This document shows positions 55,780 through 63,912 of a stretch of DNA of 64,000 nt, one piece after another. A model generated the notes under the pieces. The model saw only the letters and a list, made by a program, of their open reading frames with translations, was not told the DNA's origin and searched no databases. The stretch lies in the NCBI GenBank assembly GCA_017935505.1, contig JAGBHM010000023.1:82556-146555 (forward strand), read 5' to 3'. Origin of the DNA: Bacteroidales bacterium (GTDB lineage Bacteria; Bacteroidota; Bacteroidia; Bacteroidales; UBA932). Position 1 is the first letter of the stretch. The number at the start of each line of letters is the position of its first letter. The translations under genes and the position numbers were made by a program.

Positions 55780-56352
55780 GATGAAGAGACACTCACTACC
55801 GAGCAGTTTGCATATATTCAGAATCATGTTACAGAGATAGAGAATGCACTGTATGGAGCCGGCTCTACAACAGAAGGGTATCTGAAGTATATCGATCTTG
55901 ACTCATTTATTGATTACTGGCTGGTTTATGAACTCACAAGTACAGGCGAGCCTACACATCCTAAATCTGTATATATGTGGAAAGACAGAGGTGGAAAGAT
56001 GCATGCAGGTCCGGTATGGGATTTTGATTATTTTACCTTCCAGCCTTATTATAATTACAGTCTGATCAACACAAATGCTGTCTGGAACGACAGAATTATC
56101 AATGATGCCGCCAATGGCCCTGCGATTTTAAGAAGATGGAATGATTCGCGTGAAAAATATAAGGATATCATTCAGGAGATCGACAGGCAATATGAGGCAA
56201 TCCGTGAATCAGCTGAATATAATGCCACATTGTGGCCGTTGTCTATGAATATAAATAGGGATGACGCTCTCTCTGTCAAAGATGCCGTTGCCAGAATGAA
56301 GGGTTACTATGAGACAAAATTCAACTATATGGATGGACTTTACAAATATTAA
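55780..56352 (+). pseudogene. Decapitated CotH-kinase-family gene
   Basis: An open frame of 190 codons without a start, immediately after an in-frame TAA (55777-55779). The translation (YIDLDSFIDYWLVYELTSTG, KSVYMWKDRGGKMHAGPVWD, FDYF, then MKGYYETKFNYMDGLYKY at the end) matches the C-terminal part of CotH-like protein kinases; VWDFD carries the metal-binding region. The N-terminal half is missing and the fragment begins 24 bases after the first large lipoprotein gene. An internal ATG at 55975 would leave only 125 residues lacking much of the fold. Confidence 0.75.
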
Positions 56353-56370
56353 TTTTAAATACTATTTATT

Positions 56371-56484
56371 ATGAAAACAAACGAAAATTACAAATCACCA
56401 GCTATTGAAGTTGTAGAATTTGAGGCAGAAAATGCAATCCTTGCAGCTTCTGGAGAAAATTCAATTCCTGAGTTTGGGGAGTAA
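56371..56484 (+). CDS. 37-residue peptide of a Bacteroidota small-peptide type
   Basis: A short open frame encodes 37 residues beginning MKTNENYKSPAIEVVEFEAE and containing NAILAASGE, ending FGE. It has no signal peptide or membrane segment. Short genes with a start-Lys-rich stretch, a SPAIEVVE-like core and LAASG followed by a small acidic tail are, to my recollection, common beside fimbrillin-like lipoprotein genes in Bacteroidales, without known function. It sits 18 bases after the CotH remnant and 20 bases before the second large lipoprotein gene, so it is probably co-transcribed with it. Confidence 0.65.
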   Translation: MKTNENYKSPAIEVVEFEAENAILAASGENSIPEFGE

Positions 56485-56504
56485 TCAATTATTGCACAAC
56501 AATT

Positions 56505-59500
56505 ATGAGAAAGTTTTTATTTTTAACACTTTGTCTGGCTCTTTCACTTTTCGGTTGTCAGACAGAAGAATTCAGTATCTCCGCAGAGGACCAAATTGAG
56601 ATGAAAGAGGTTACTCTTTCTGCCGGGATACAAGGAGATGATACAAAAGCCTCTCTTGACTCCCAAACCGGAGCCTTCTCATGGCAAAGCGGTGACCTGA
56701 TATCGGTTCTTGCAACTGATGGCAAGTTCTATGATTTTATATTAGTAAGTGGAGCAGGAGCTAAATTTGCAGAATTCACAGGTTCAATTCCAACAACTGC
56801 AAATATTACTACAGTTGCAACATATCCAAGAGTTGCAGCAAATGGAGCAGAGAACACTATCCTGAATGGAAACATACTCGATTACACTTTGCCTGTTGAG
56901 TGGACATATGCAGCAGAGGTGAGTAATGTGCCAATGGTAGCGACATTCCCTGAGGGATCAGCCGACATGTCCTTCAAACAGATAGGAGGTGTGATGCGTT
57001 TTGTTGTAAAGAATATGCCAACAGAGGCAAAATTTGTTGTCACAATGAACGACAAGACCATTACAGGCAAATTCCCTATTGACATTTCAAAACTTGGTCA
57101 GGAGAGCATTGTTGCAGGCGATGCAAAATCTGTATTGACCATATCATACTCTTCGAATGTCGATGGTCAGACTGCTACATTCAATGTTCCGGTTCCTACC
57201 TCAACATACAACAACTTTAACGTATCTGTAACAGATGCAGACGGGAACGTTCTATTGAGCAAAGATTACAGTGCAGAAAATAGAGTGAACAGAGCGACTC
57301 TCCTCAATATGAAAGAGCTTGAATTGCCTGAACGCCCTATGGTAATCTCAGAGGTATGGCCATTCTTTGTTGATGCAAGAGTTGTATTCAGTAAATATGA
57401 GGGTGTTGAGAAATATGCCTTTTATGTAGATGGTGCAGAAGAGCCTGTAATTGTTGAGGCAGAGGATTGGGATGATATGTCCGGTGCTTTGATAGGTGGA
57501 ACATTCAGCCATAACACAGTACATAAAGTTGCAGTAGCCAAAGTTGTTGGCGAGAGTGTTGTTGAGGCATCAAAATCAGAGGCTGTTGAGTTTACTACAG
57601 CAGACATTCGTCAGCTCGTAGCTAATACAGGTACCAAGTTCGTCTCTGTTGGTTGGGATGATGTGGCTGTAGGATGGGGCCCTAAGTGGGATAACGCAAA
57701 GCAGCGTTGGACAGTTGTCTCTAAGGATGCTATGCCCGATGATGGTTCAGGTCTGAAACTACACCAGAAACGCGGTTATCATGTTCAGCTTTTGGCTGCT
57801 GACCAGACTACTGTAATCTACGATATGATTCCTTTCGATGGCCATTCGGCGTTTACTAATGCGTTTTCAGACAGCTCTTGGCTTGGCAAGGTTGGAAATA
57901 GTAATATTATGATTCCTACTGCATTGGCATTTGGTTATCTTGAGCCAGGTAAGGATTACTATTTCCGCGTTAAGACTTTGGATGAGCCTGTCGTATTTGA
58001 CGAAACAAATGGTAATTATAACGATGGCTCTGCAGACCAGCCTTATCCCTACCTATTGAAGTCTGAGCGTGGCGGTTGTGCTTGGTCTAACTTGATTAAG
58101 CTTTCTACCGATGCGGCTCACGTTGCTTCAGAGAATGAGATTCTCTACGAGGGATTCGATGATATTATGGTTGCTAATGACTATATGAACTGGGCTCCTG
58201 CTGTTGTACCAGATTTGGAGCAAAAACGTATAGATTGGGATACTTACTGCAACGTGAATATGAAGACCACTTTCCCTGCATTCTTGGCAAAACCTGCAAA
58301 CGAGCACAAGTGGAGTGCACAGGCCTTCTCTAAGACTATACGTGTAGACTTCTTGGGCCTTATGGATAACGCTTTTGTGGCTAATTCTGAAAATAAGTTG
58401 AACTCTTTGGCAGGTAGTCTTGAAGGTTGGACAGTTAAAGGTACAAGCGAGAAGCGTAATATGTATCCAATTTTTGGTGCTGTCCGTCTGGGGCAGAGTG
58501 GTTCCAATGCCAATATTGCTTCATTGACAACACCACCATTCAATTCCGACAAATTGCGTGAGGATATAGGTATCAAAACTACTGTAAAAGTAAAGGTAGC
58601 ATATTGTGCTACCAGTTTGCTAGAGAGCGAATTGGTATATAAGTCTACTATTGCCCATTATAGAGGTGAGAATATTGTAAAGGTAGTGGACTACGATGTT
58701 CGTGAGTTGTATCCTACAGAGTGGGCTGCTAACAATGGTGGCGCTACAGAAAACGACTATGCTCACCATCAGCAATATTATGACCTCACTTTTGAGACAT
58801 ATCTTAGAAAGGGTGATGTACTTACATTTACAAGACCTTATGACAAGGTTTGTAAAGGTATGCAGGTAATTGGTGAAATCCTTGTTGAGGTTACGCCTAA
58901 TAACTATGAGGATGGTATTACTAATCCGGATGATACTGGTATTGGTACAGAACCGGATGATACCAACTACGATGTATATGGTCTTGGCGAATTCCCGATT
59001 TCACATTGGTACACTGTAGAGCCATGGGCATATACAAATGCAGATGGATCTTATAATGATGAACTTACTAAGGCCCGTTATCAGGAGATGAAGGATGCAG
59101 GTATCAATCTCACCGTATATTATGGCCATTCAACTAATAGGTCAATCGCTGAGCAAATGCGTCTATTGGGAATTTGCGAGGATATTGGATTGAAGTTTAT
59201 CGGAACTATTTCTGGTGGTGGCACAGTTCCTAGCCTTGATGTAATTCCTGAGATAAAAGAGACTCTTGCTACTTCATCCGCTTATGTTGGTGATTATATT
59301 AGAGATGAACCGGGTACTCCTGAATTTGAAGAAATTGGTGCGTATGTAGAGGAGTTCCAGAAGCAGATGCCTGACAAGGCTGTGTATGTAAATCTGTTCC
59401 CTGATTACGCAAATCCAGCTACGCAGTTGAAGAGTCCTGATTATGAGACGCATATTGACCAGTATATTGAAAAGGTTGATACAAAGGCGTTGTCGTATGA

Positions 59501-60263
59501 TTACTATGGACTTAATGCGAATGGCAATGTGACAAATAGTTATTACACTAATTTGGATCTTGTCCGTTCAAAAACTTTGGATGTCAGGAAGCCTTTCTGG
59601 GTAATTACTCAGGCAGGTCAAGTGGGTTCTTGCCGAATGCCAAATGAGGTTGAGCAACGTTGGTCGGTATGGTCAACTATTGCTGGCGGTTCAAAGGGAA
59701 TCTCATACTTCTGTTACTGGACTCCTTCGGGTGGTGCCTTTGATGCATTGCCTTATATGATTGATTTGCAAGGCAATAAAACTGATATGTATTATTATGT
59801 TCAGCGTATCAATGCTGATATCAATACTATCGGTAAGAAGTTGCTTCCTTGCCACGCTGATGGATTAATTGCCTCTACAACCAGATATTATCCGTTATTT
59901 GATAATAATGGCGCAGGCCGCACTAAATATGGTCCGGTTCAGAATGTCTCAGCTGTTAGCGAGCATGTGGCTGTAGGTTGTTTCCGTGATGCACGCCGTT
60001 CAGAGAATGGTGAGAATTATAAGGGATACAAAGTATTGGTGGTTGCACATAAACCAAATACAGTTATTACGACTCGTCTTACTCTTGTCTCTTCAGTATC
60101 AAAGATTACTGCAACACAGAACAATACTTCAAAAGAGGTTGATCTGACCACATTAACCTCTGTTGCATTTGATGGTGAGAAAGGTATTTCGCTCTCGAAA
60201 GCTGCAGATGGCAGACTGGAACTTGTAATTCCTGCCGGTGAGGCATTGTTAATTGAGTTCTAA
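56505..60263 (+). CDS. Large lipoprotein, fimbrillin-like N-terminus and TIM-barrel-like C-terminus (copy 2)
   Basis: A 1252-residue paralogue of the protein at 52006, with a lipoprotein signal (MRKFLFLTLCLALSLFGC, Cys18). The same order is seen: fimbrillin-like domain (ASLDSQTGAFSWQSGD), beta-rich middle, and C-terminal barrel-like part (YGLGEFPISHWYTVEP; YIRDEPGTPEFEE; FWVITQAGQVGS; GGSKGISYFCYWTPSGG). The Asp-Glu-Pro-Gly motif is kept. Identity to copy 1 is uneven: high at the N terminus and around IVSEVWPFFVDARVVF-like residues, low in the middle (about 57600-58900, which also uses more CGT/CGC arginine codons), and almost complete in the last 100 residues. This mosaic suggests recombination between copies. 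Confidence 0.7.
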   Translation: MRKFLFLTLCLALSLFGCQTEEFSISAEDQIEMKEVTLSAGIQGDDTKASLDSQTGAFSWQSGDLISVLATDGKFYDFILVSGAGAKFAEFTGSIPTTANITTVATYPRVAANGAENTILNGNILDYTLPVEWTYAAEVSNVPMVATFPEGSADMSFKQIGGVMRFVVKNMPTEAKFVVTMNDKTITGKFPIDISKLGQESIVAGDAKSVLTISYSSNVDGQTATFNVPVPTSTYNNFNVSVTDADGNVLLSKDYSAENRVNRATLLNMKELELPERPMVISEVWPFFVDARVVFSKYEGVEKYAFYVDGAEEPVIVEAEDWDDMSGALIGGTFSHNTVHKVAVAKVVGESVVEASKSEAVEFTTADIRQLVANTGTKFVSVGWDDVAVGWGPKWDNAKQRWTVVSKDAMPDDGSGLKLHQKRGYHVQLLAADQTTVIYDMIPFDGHSAFTNAFSDSSWLGKVGNSNIMIPTALAFGYLEPGKDYYFRVKTLDEPVVFDETNGNYNDGSADQPYPYLLKSERGGCAWSNLIKLSTDAAHVASENEILYEGFDDIMVANDYMNWAPAVVPDLEQKRIDWDTYCNVNMKTTFPAFLAKPANEHKWSAQAFSKTIRVDFLGLMDNAFVANSENKLNSLAGSLEGWTVKGTSEKRNMYPIFGAVRLGQSGSNANIASLTTPPFNSDKLREDIGIKTTVKVKVAYCATSLLESELVYKSTIAHYRGENIVKVVDYDVRELYPTEWAANNGGATENDYAHHQQYYDLTFETYLRKGDVLTFTRPYDKVCKGMQVIGEILVEVTPNNYEDGITNPDDTGIGTEPDDTNYDVYGLGEFPISHWYTVEPWAYTNADGSYNDELTKARYQEMKDAGINLTVYYGHSTNRSIAEQMRLLGICEDIGLKFIGTISGGGTVPSLDVIPEIKETLATSSAYVGDYIRDEPGTPEFEEIGAYVEEFQKQMPDKAVYVNLFPDYANPATQLKSPDYETHIDQYIEKVDTKALSYDYYGLNANGNVTNSYYTNLDLVRSKTLDVRKPFWVITQAGQVGSCRMPNEVEQRWSVWSTIAGGSKGISYFCYWTPSGGAFDALPYMIDLQGNKTDMYYYVQRINADINTIGKKLLPCHADGLIASTTRYYPLFDNNGAGRTKYGPVQNVSAVSEHVAVGCFRDARRSENGENYKGYKVLVVAHKPNTVITTRLTLVSSVSKITATQNNTSKEVDLTTLTSVAFDGEKGISLSKAADGRLELVIPAGEALLIEF
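59959..60263 (+). repeat. Near-identical 305-base 3' end, copy B
   Basis: Direct-repeat partner of 55451-55755, in register to the stop codon; only about two amino-acid changes (Asp to Val and Leu to Ser) result from the differences counted by hand. Confidence 0.85.
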
Positions 60264-61393
60264 TGAAAAAATTGTTTATTATAGTAAATTTAGATACTTT
60301 TTTTCTGTCGCACCGCAAGGAGATTGCCTTGCGGGCGCGTCAGAAAGGGTTTGATGTTACAATAGTGGCAAAAGATACAGGGAAGGGCGATGAAATTAAA
60401 GGTCTCGGGCTAAACTTCATCAACCTTCCTATAAATAAGGCAGGTCTTAATCTCTTAGAGGAGCTGAAGACCTTCTCTTATTTGTACAAACTTTTTAAAA
60501 AGGAAGGTCCGGATATTGTGCATGCTGTGGGAATGAAAACGATTTTGTGGGGAGGATTGGCTATGCGCCTGTCTGGTATAAAAAGGTTTGTAAGTGCAGT
60601 ATGTGGGTTGGGAGTAATGTTTTCTCCTGAGTATAATAAAGGTCTGAAGAGGATATTATCTCAGTCAGTCCTATTTGTGATGAAATATATCCATCGGAAT
60701 GATAATACTTATTGTATTTTTCATAATACCGAGGATATGCAGATGTTCATTTCAAGTAAAATAATTGATGAGGGACATTGTGTGCGCACAATGGGTTCAG
60801 GAATTGACTTGAAAGAATATTCCTATAAACCAGAGATTGAGGCGGAGAGACTTAGAGTGCTGTTTACAGCCAGAATGGTTGAAGACAAAGGGGTTCTTAC
60901 ACTCATTGAGGCTGCGAATAAATTGAGGGACTCATATAAGGATAGAGTTGAGTTCTTCCTTTGCGGCGGATTGGATACAAATCCGTTGGCAATAACCAGA
61001 GAGCGTCTGGAGGCTCTTTGTGACGGAACATATATCAAGTGGCTAGGGCGAAGAGATGATATACAGCAGCTGTTGGAGAGTTGCCATCTGTTTGCATTTC
61101 CGTCATATTATAAAGAGGGATTGCCCAAGTCGTGCATAGAGGCTGCGGCGGTGGGGCGTCCTATCATTACATGTGACTCTACTGGTTGCAGAGACACAGT
61201 AATAGATGGCAAGACAGGCTTCCTTATTCCAGCAAAGGATAGCGATGCGCTTGCTGAAAAGTTGCGTATTCTGTTTGATGATGCGGCTTTGCGTCGAGAA
61301 ATGGGATGCAATGCACGAAAATTTGCTGAAGAAAAATTTTCAATAGAGACAGTTGTGCAGTCTCATATTGACATATATAATAGTATAGTATAA
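60263..61393 (+). CDS. GT4 family glycosyltransferase
   Basis: A 376-residue GT-B-fold transferase. The N-terminal domain has FFLSHRKEIALRARQKGFDV and DIVHAVGMKTILWGGLAM; the C-terminal domain has VLFTARMVEDKGVLTLIEA, YIKWLGRRDDIQQLLESC and SYYKEGLPKSCIEAAAVGRP with the GT4 E-x7-E motif. This resembles WcaA/PglA-type N,N'-diacetyl-bacillosaminyl or related transferases, though the sugar cannot be told. Its ATG overlaps the stop of the large lipoprotein gene (TAATG), so it is translated from the same message. Confidence 0.92.
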   Translation: MKKLFIIVNLDTFFLSHRKEIALRARQKGFDVTIVAKDTGKGDEIKGLGLNFINLPINKAGLNLLEELKTFSYLYKLFKKEGPDIVHAVGMKTILWGGLAMRLSGIKRFVSAVCGLGVMFSPEYNKGLKRILSQSVLFVMKYIHRNDNTYCIFHNTEDMQMFISSKIIDEGHCVRTMGSGIDLKEYSYKPEIEAERLRVLFTARMVEDKGVLTLIEAANKLRDSYKDRVEFFLCGGLDTNPLAITRERLEALCDGTYIKWLGRRDDIQQLLESCHLFAFPSYYKEGLPKSCIEAAAVGRPIITCDSTGCRDTVIDGKTGFLIPAKDSDALAEKLRILFDDAALRREMGCNARKFAEEKFSIETVVQSHIDIYNSIV

Positions 61394-61396
61394 TCT

Positions 61397-62302
61397 ATGA
61401 ACATATTGGTAACAGGGGCCAACGGGCAGTTGGGCAATGAAATGAGAATCATTGCAGAACAAAGCAATGACAGGTATGTTTTTACAGATGTAAATGAGGT
61501 TGAGGGAGTGGAGACTCTATACCTCGATATAACAGATCTGGAGGCTGTACGCCGTGTTGTGGCTGAGTACAATATAGATGCTGTGGTGAATTGTGCTGCC
61601 TATACCAATGTTGATGCTGCCGAGAGCAATGCGCAGCTAGCGGAGAAGTTGAATGCAGAGGCTCCGGAGAATCTTGCAAAGGTGATGAAGGAGTCGGACG
61701 GATTGCTTGTGCAGATCTCCACAGATTATGTTTTTGGAAAAGAACCGTATAATGTGCCTTGTAAGGAGGAGCAGAAGGGTACTCCAACCGGAGTATATGG
61801 CCTTACAAAATTGCATGGAGAGCAGAAGATAATGGCACAGGGTGGCAAATATGTAATTATACGCACTGCATGGCTCTACTCAGAATTTGGAAAGAATTTC
61901 TGCAAGACAATGATGGGCCTTACGGCCACAAAGCCACAATTGAAAGTTGTTTTTGATCAAGTGGGAACACCTACCTATGCACTTGACCTGGCAAAAGCAA
62001 TATCTGTTGTCCTTGCAGATTATAAAGATTATATGGGGTCTGTAGATTATCCAAAATACGGAATATACCACTACTCCAATGAGGGCGTCTGTTCTTGGTA
62101 CGATTTTGCAAAGGCAATAGCAGAATATAGCGGCACAACCGGATGTAATATCCAGCCATGTCATAGCGATGAATTCCCGAGTCGTGTGAAGAGACCTTCA
62201 TATTCGGTGCTTGACAAGACAAAAATTAAGGAAACCTTTGGAGTGAAAGTGCCGTATTGGACCGATTCATTGAGAGTTTGTATTGCAAATTTGAAAAAAT
62301 AA
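61397..62302 (+). CDS. rfbD: dTDP-4-dehydrorhamnose reductase
   Basis: Last step of dTDP-L-rhamnose synthesis. The 301-residue short-chain dehydrogenase has ILVTGANGQLGNEMR, INCAAYTNVDAAE-like VNCAAYTNVDAAESN, QISTDYVFGKEPYN, catalytic YGLTKLHGE (Tyr/Lys) and RTAWLYSEFGKNFCKTM. It starts three bases after the preceding transferase and runs into rfbB. Confidence 0.96.
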   Translation: MNILVTGANGQLGNEMRIIAEQSNDRYVFTDVNEVEGVETLYLDITDLEAVRRVVAEYNIDAVVNCAAYTNVDAAESNAQLAEKLNAEAPENLAKVMKESDGLLVQISTDYVFGKEPYNVPCKEEQKGTPTGVYGLTKLHGEQKIMAQGGKYVIIRTAWLYSEFGKNFCKTMMGLTATKPQLKVVFDQVGTPTYALDLAKAISVVLADYKDYMGSVDYPKYGIYHYSNEGVCSWYDFAKAIAEYSGTTGCNIQPCHSDEFPSRVKRPSYSVLDKTKIKETFGVKVPYWTDSLRVCIANLKK

Positions 62303-62307
62303 CAGTT

Positions 62308-63411
62308 ATGTCATCATATACTAAAAGCATAATAATTACAGGTGGTGCCGGATTTATAGGCAGTCATGTAGTCCGCCTTTTTGTAAATAAATATCCAGAT
62401 TATAAGATAATTAATCTCGACAAACTTACCTATGCCGGCAATCTTGACAATCTGAAGGATATTGAGCAGCAGCCCAATTATAAATTTGTGCAGATGGATA
62501 TCTGTAATTTTGAGGGAGTTCTGAAGCTTATGCAGGATGAGCAGGTTACCGGAATTATACATTTGGCAGCTGAGAGTCATGTAGACCGCAGCATAAAAGA
62601 TCCGTTCACATTTGCCCAGACCAATGTAATGGGAACCCTTTCTCTTCTCCAGGCGGCAAAACTATATTGGGAGTCACTGCCGGAAAGGTATGATGGCAAA
62701 AGATTTTATCATATATCAACAGATGAGGTTTATGGGGCATTGGAACTCTCAAGGCCTGAAGGTGTGGAGCCCCCGTTCAAAACCACAGCCTCATCCGGCG
62801 AGCATCATCTGGCATATGGCGAGGATTTCTTTTACGAAACAACCAAATATAATCCCCACAGCCCATACAGTGCCAGCAAAGCTGCGTCTGACCATTTTGT
62901 GAGAGCATATCACGACACTTATGGAATGCCAACCATAGTGACCAACTGCAGCAACAACTATGGGCCGTACCAGTTTCCTGAAAAACTCATCCCATTATTT
63001 ATAAACAATATCCGCCAGCGCAAACCGCTTCCGGTATATGGCAAAGGTGAGAATGTGAGGGATTGGCTCTATGTTGAGGATCATGCCAGGGCAATAGATT
63101 TGATATTCCATCGGGGTAAGATTGCAGAGACATATAATATAGGTGGCTTCAATGAGTGGAAAAATATAGATCTTATAAAGGTAATAATAAAGACTGTCGA
63201 CAGATTGTTGGGAAATGAAGAGGGGCAGAGTCTCGATTTGATTACATATGTTACCGACAGGGCCGGCCATGATTTGCGCTATGCCATAGATTCAACCAAA
63301 CTCCAGAAAGAGCTGGGATGGGAGCCGAGCCTTCAGTTTGAAGAGGGAATAGAGAGAACAGTCCGCTGGTATCTCGAAAATCAGGAGTGGATTGACAATA
63401 TAGGCAAGTAG
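62308..63411 (+). CDS. rfbB: dTDP-glucose 4,6-dehydratase
   Basis: Second step of dTDP-L-rhamnose synthesis. The 367-residue protein has IIITGGAGFIGSHVVRLF, HLAAESHVDRSIKDP, HISTDEVYGALE (catalytic Asp-Glu), YSASKAASDHFVRAYH (Tyr/Lys) and NCSNNYGPYQFPEKLIPL. The start is ATG 62308 (MSSYTKSI), five bases after rfbD; the longer frame to 62257 only overlaps rfbD. The extra loop between STDEVYG and YSASK is common in Bacteroidota forms. The enzyme making its dTDP-glucose substrate (rfbA) is not in the window. Confidence 0.96.
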   Translation: MSSYTKSIIITGGAGFIGSHVVRLFVNKYPDYKIINLDKLTYAGNLDNLKDIEQQPNYKFVQMDICNFEGVLKLMQDEQVTGIIHLAAESHVDRSIKDPFTFAQTNVMGTLSLLQAAKLYWESLPERYDGKRFYHISTDEVYGALELSRPEGVEPPFKTTASSGEHHLAYGEDFFYETTKYNPHSPYSASKAASDHFVRAYHDTYGMPTIVTNCSNNYGPYQFPEKLIPLFINNIRQRKPLPVYGKGENVRDWLYVEDHARAIDLIFHRGKIAETYNIGGFNEWKNIDLIKVIIKTVDRLLGNEEGQSLDLITYVTDRAGHDLRYAIDSTKLQKELGWEPSLQFEEGIERTVRWYLENQEWIDNIGK

Positions 63412-63481
63412 GCTGAACAAACCCTCCATTGGTCTGTTTAAGAGGTAAAGAGAGTTGCAATACCTTTTAAATATACGCTAT

Positions 63482-63667
63482 ATGGATAGGAAAGAGATTA
63501 TTTGTGAATGCTTTTTGGTATCGAGAGGCGAAATAGAAGATGCCATCCGTGAAAAGAAGCTAAAAACCGTAGAAGATGTCGGGTATGTTACCAATGCCGG
63601 AACTGGATGTGGCGGTTGTCAAGGAAAGATTCAGGAGATCCTGGATAAGGTAAATGGCAAAAAGTAA
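63482..63667 (+). CDS. Small BFD-like [2Fe-2S]-binding protein
   Basis: A 61-residue protein with four cysteines in a bacterioferritin-associated-ferredoxin (BFD/NifU central domain) arrangement: IICECFLVSRGEIEDAI near the start (C-x-C) and TGCGGCQGKI later (C-x2-C). Such domains bind one [2Fe-2S] cluster and take part in iron release or electron transfer; a free-standing 61-residue copy is plausible as an iron-sulfur carrier. It is 70 bases past rfbB and is followed by a terminator. A TTG at 63455 opens the same frame but lacks support. Confidence 0.8.
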   Translation: MDRKEIICECFLVSRGEIEDAIREKKLKTVEDVGYVTNAGTGCGGCQGKIQEILDKVNGKK

Positions 63668-63712
63668 TGTCCGGCAGGCAACCTTGCTTGAAAACTAAAT
63701 ACTATATATAAT

Positions 63713-63745
63713 AAGAACTGGCCCGACGGTCAGTTCTTTTTTTTT
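63713..63745 (+). terminator. Strong rho-independent terminator
   Basis: AAGAACTG (63713-63720) pairs with CAGTTCTT (63731-63738) across a ten-base loop, and the 3' arm runs into nine or more T residues. It ends the polysaccharide/BFD transcription unit. Confidence 0.9.
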
Positions 63746-63881
63746 GACCCTGTGTTTGGTGTTGAAAAATCCTCAAAAAAATCTTAAAAATTATCATTTT
63801 CATTATTGGTTGACTTTCAGTGTTTTGCGGTATTTGGGCAAAAAAAATTGACAAAAAGGGGTAAAAATTTTTGCAATAAAA

Positions 63882-63912
63882 TTTGGAAGTGGAGAAAAAG
63901 TTTGTACCTTTG
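63882..63912 (+). promoter_or_regulatory. Near-consensus Bacteroidota promoter at the window edge
   Basis: TTTG (63882-63885), exactly 19 bases, TACCTTTG (63905-63912), followed by CGC. This is the best promoter match in the window. Downstream, CCCGT (63918-63922) and ACGGG (63931-63935) can form a small hairpin and no open frame starts before 64000. The pattern, including GATTGAAATGATGAAAG-like leader sequence, recalls the region before a Bacteroidota 16S rRNA gene. The 63746-63881 stretch is AT-rich and holds nothing else recognisable. Confidence 0.65.

Noticed and set aside
55975..56352. Independent 125-residue gene starting at ATG 55975
   Set aside because: The open frame and CotH similarity continue upstream to 55780, so the ATG is internal to a truncated gene.
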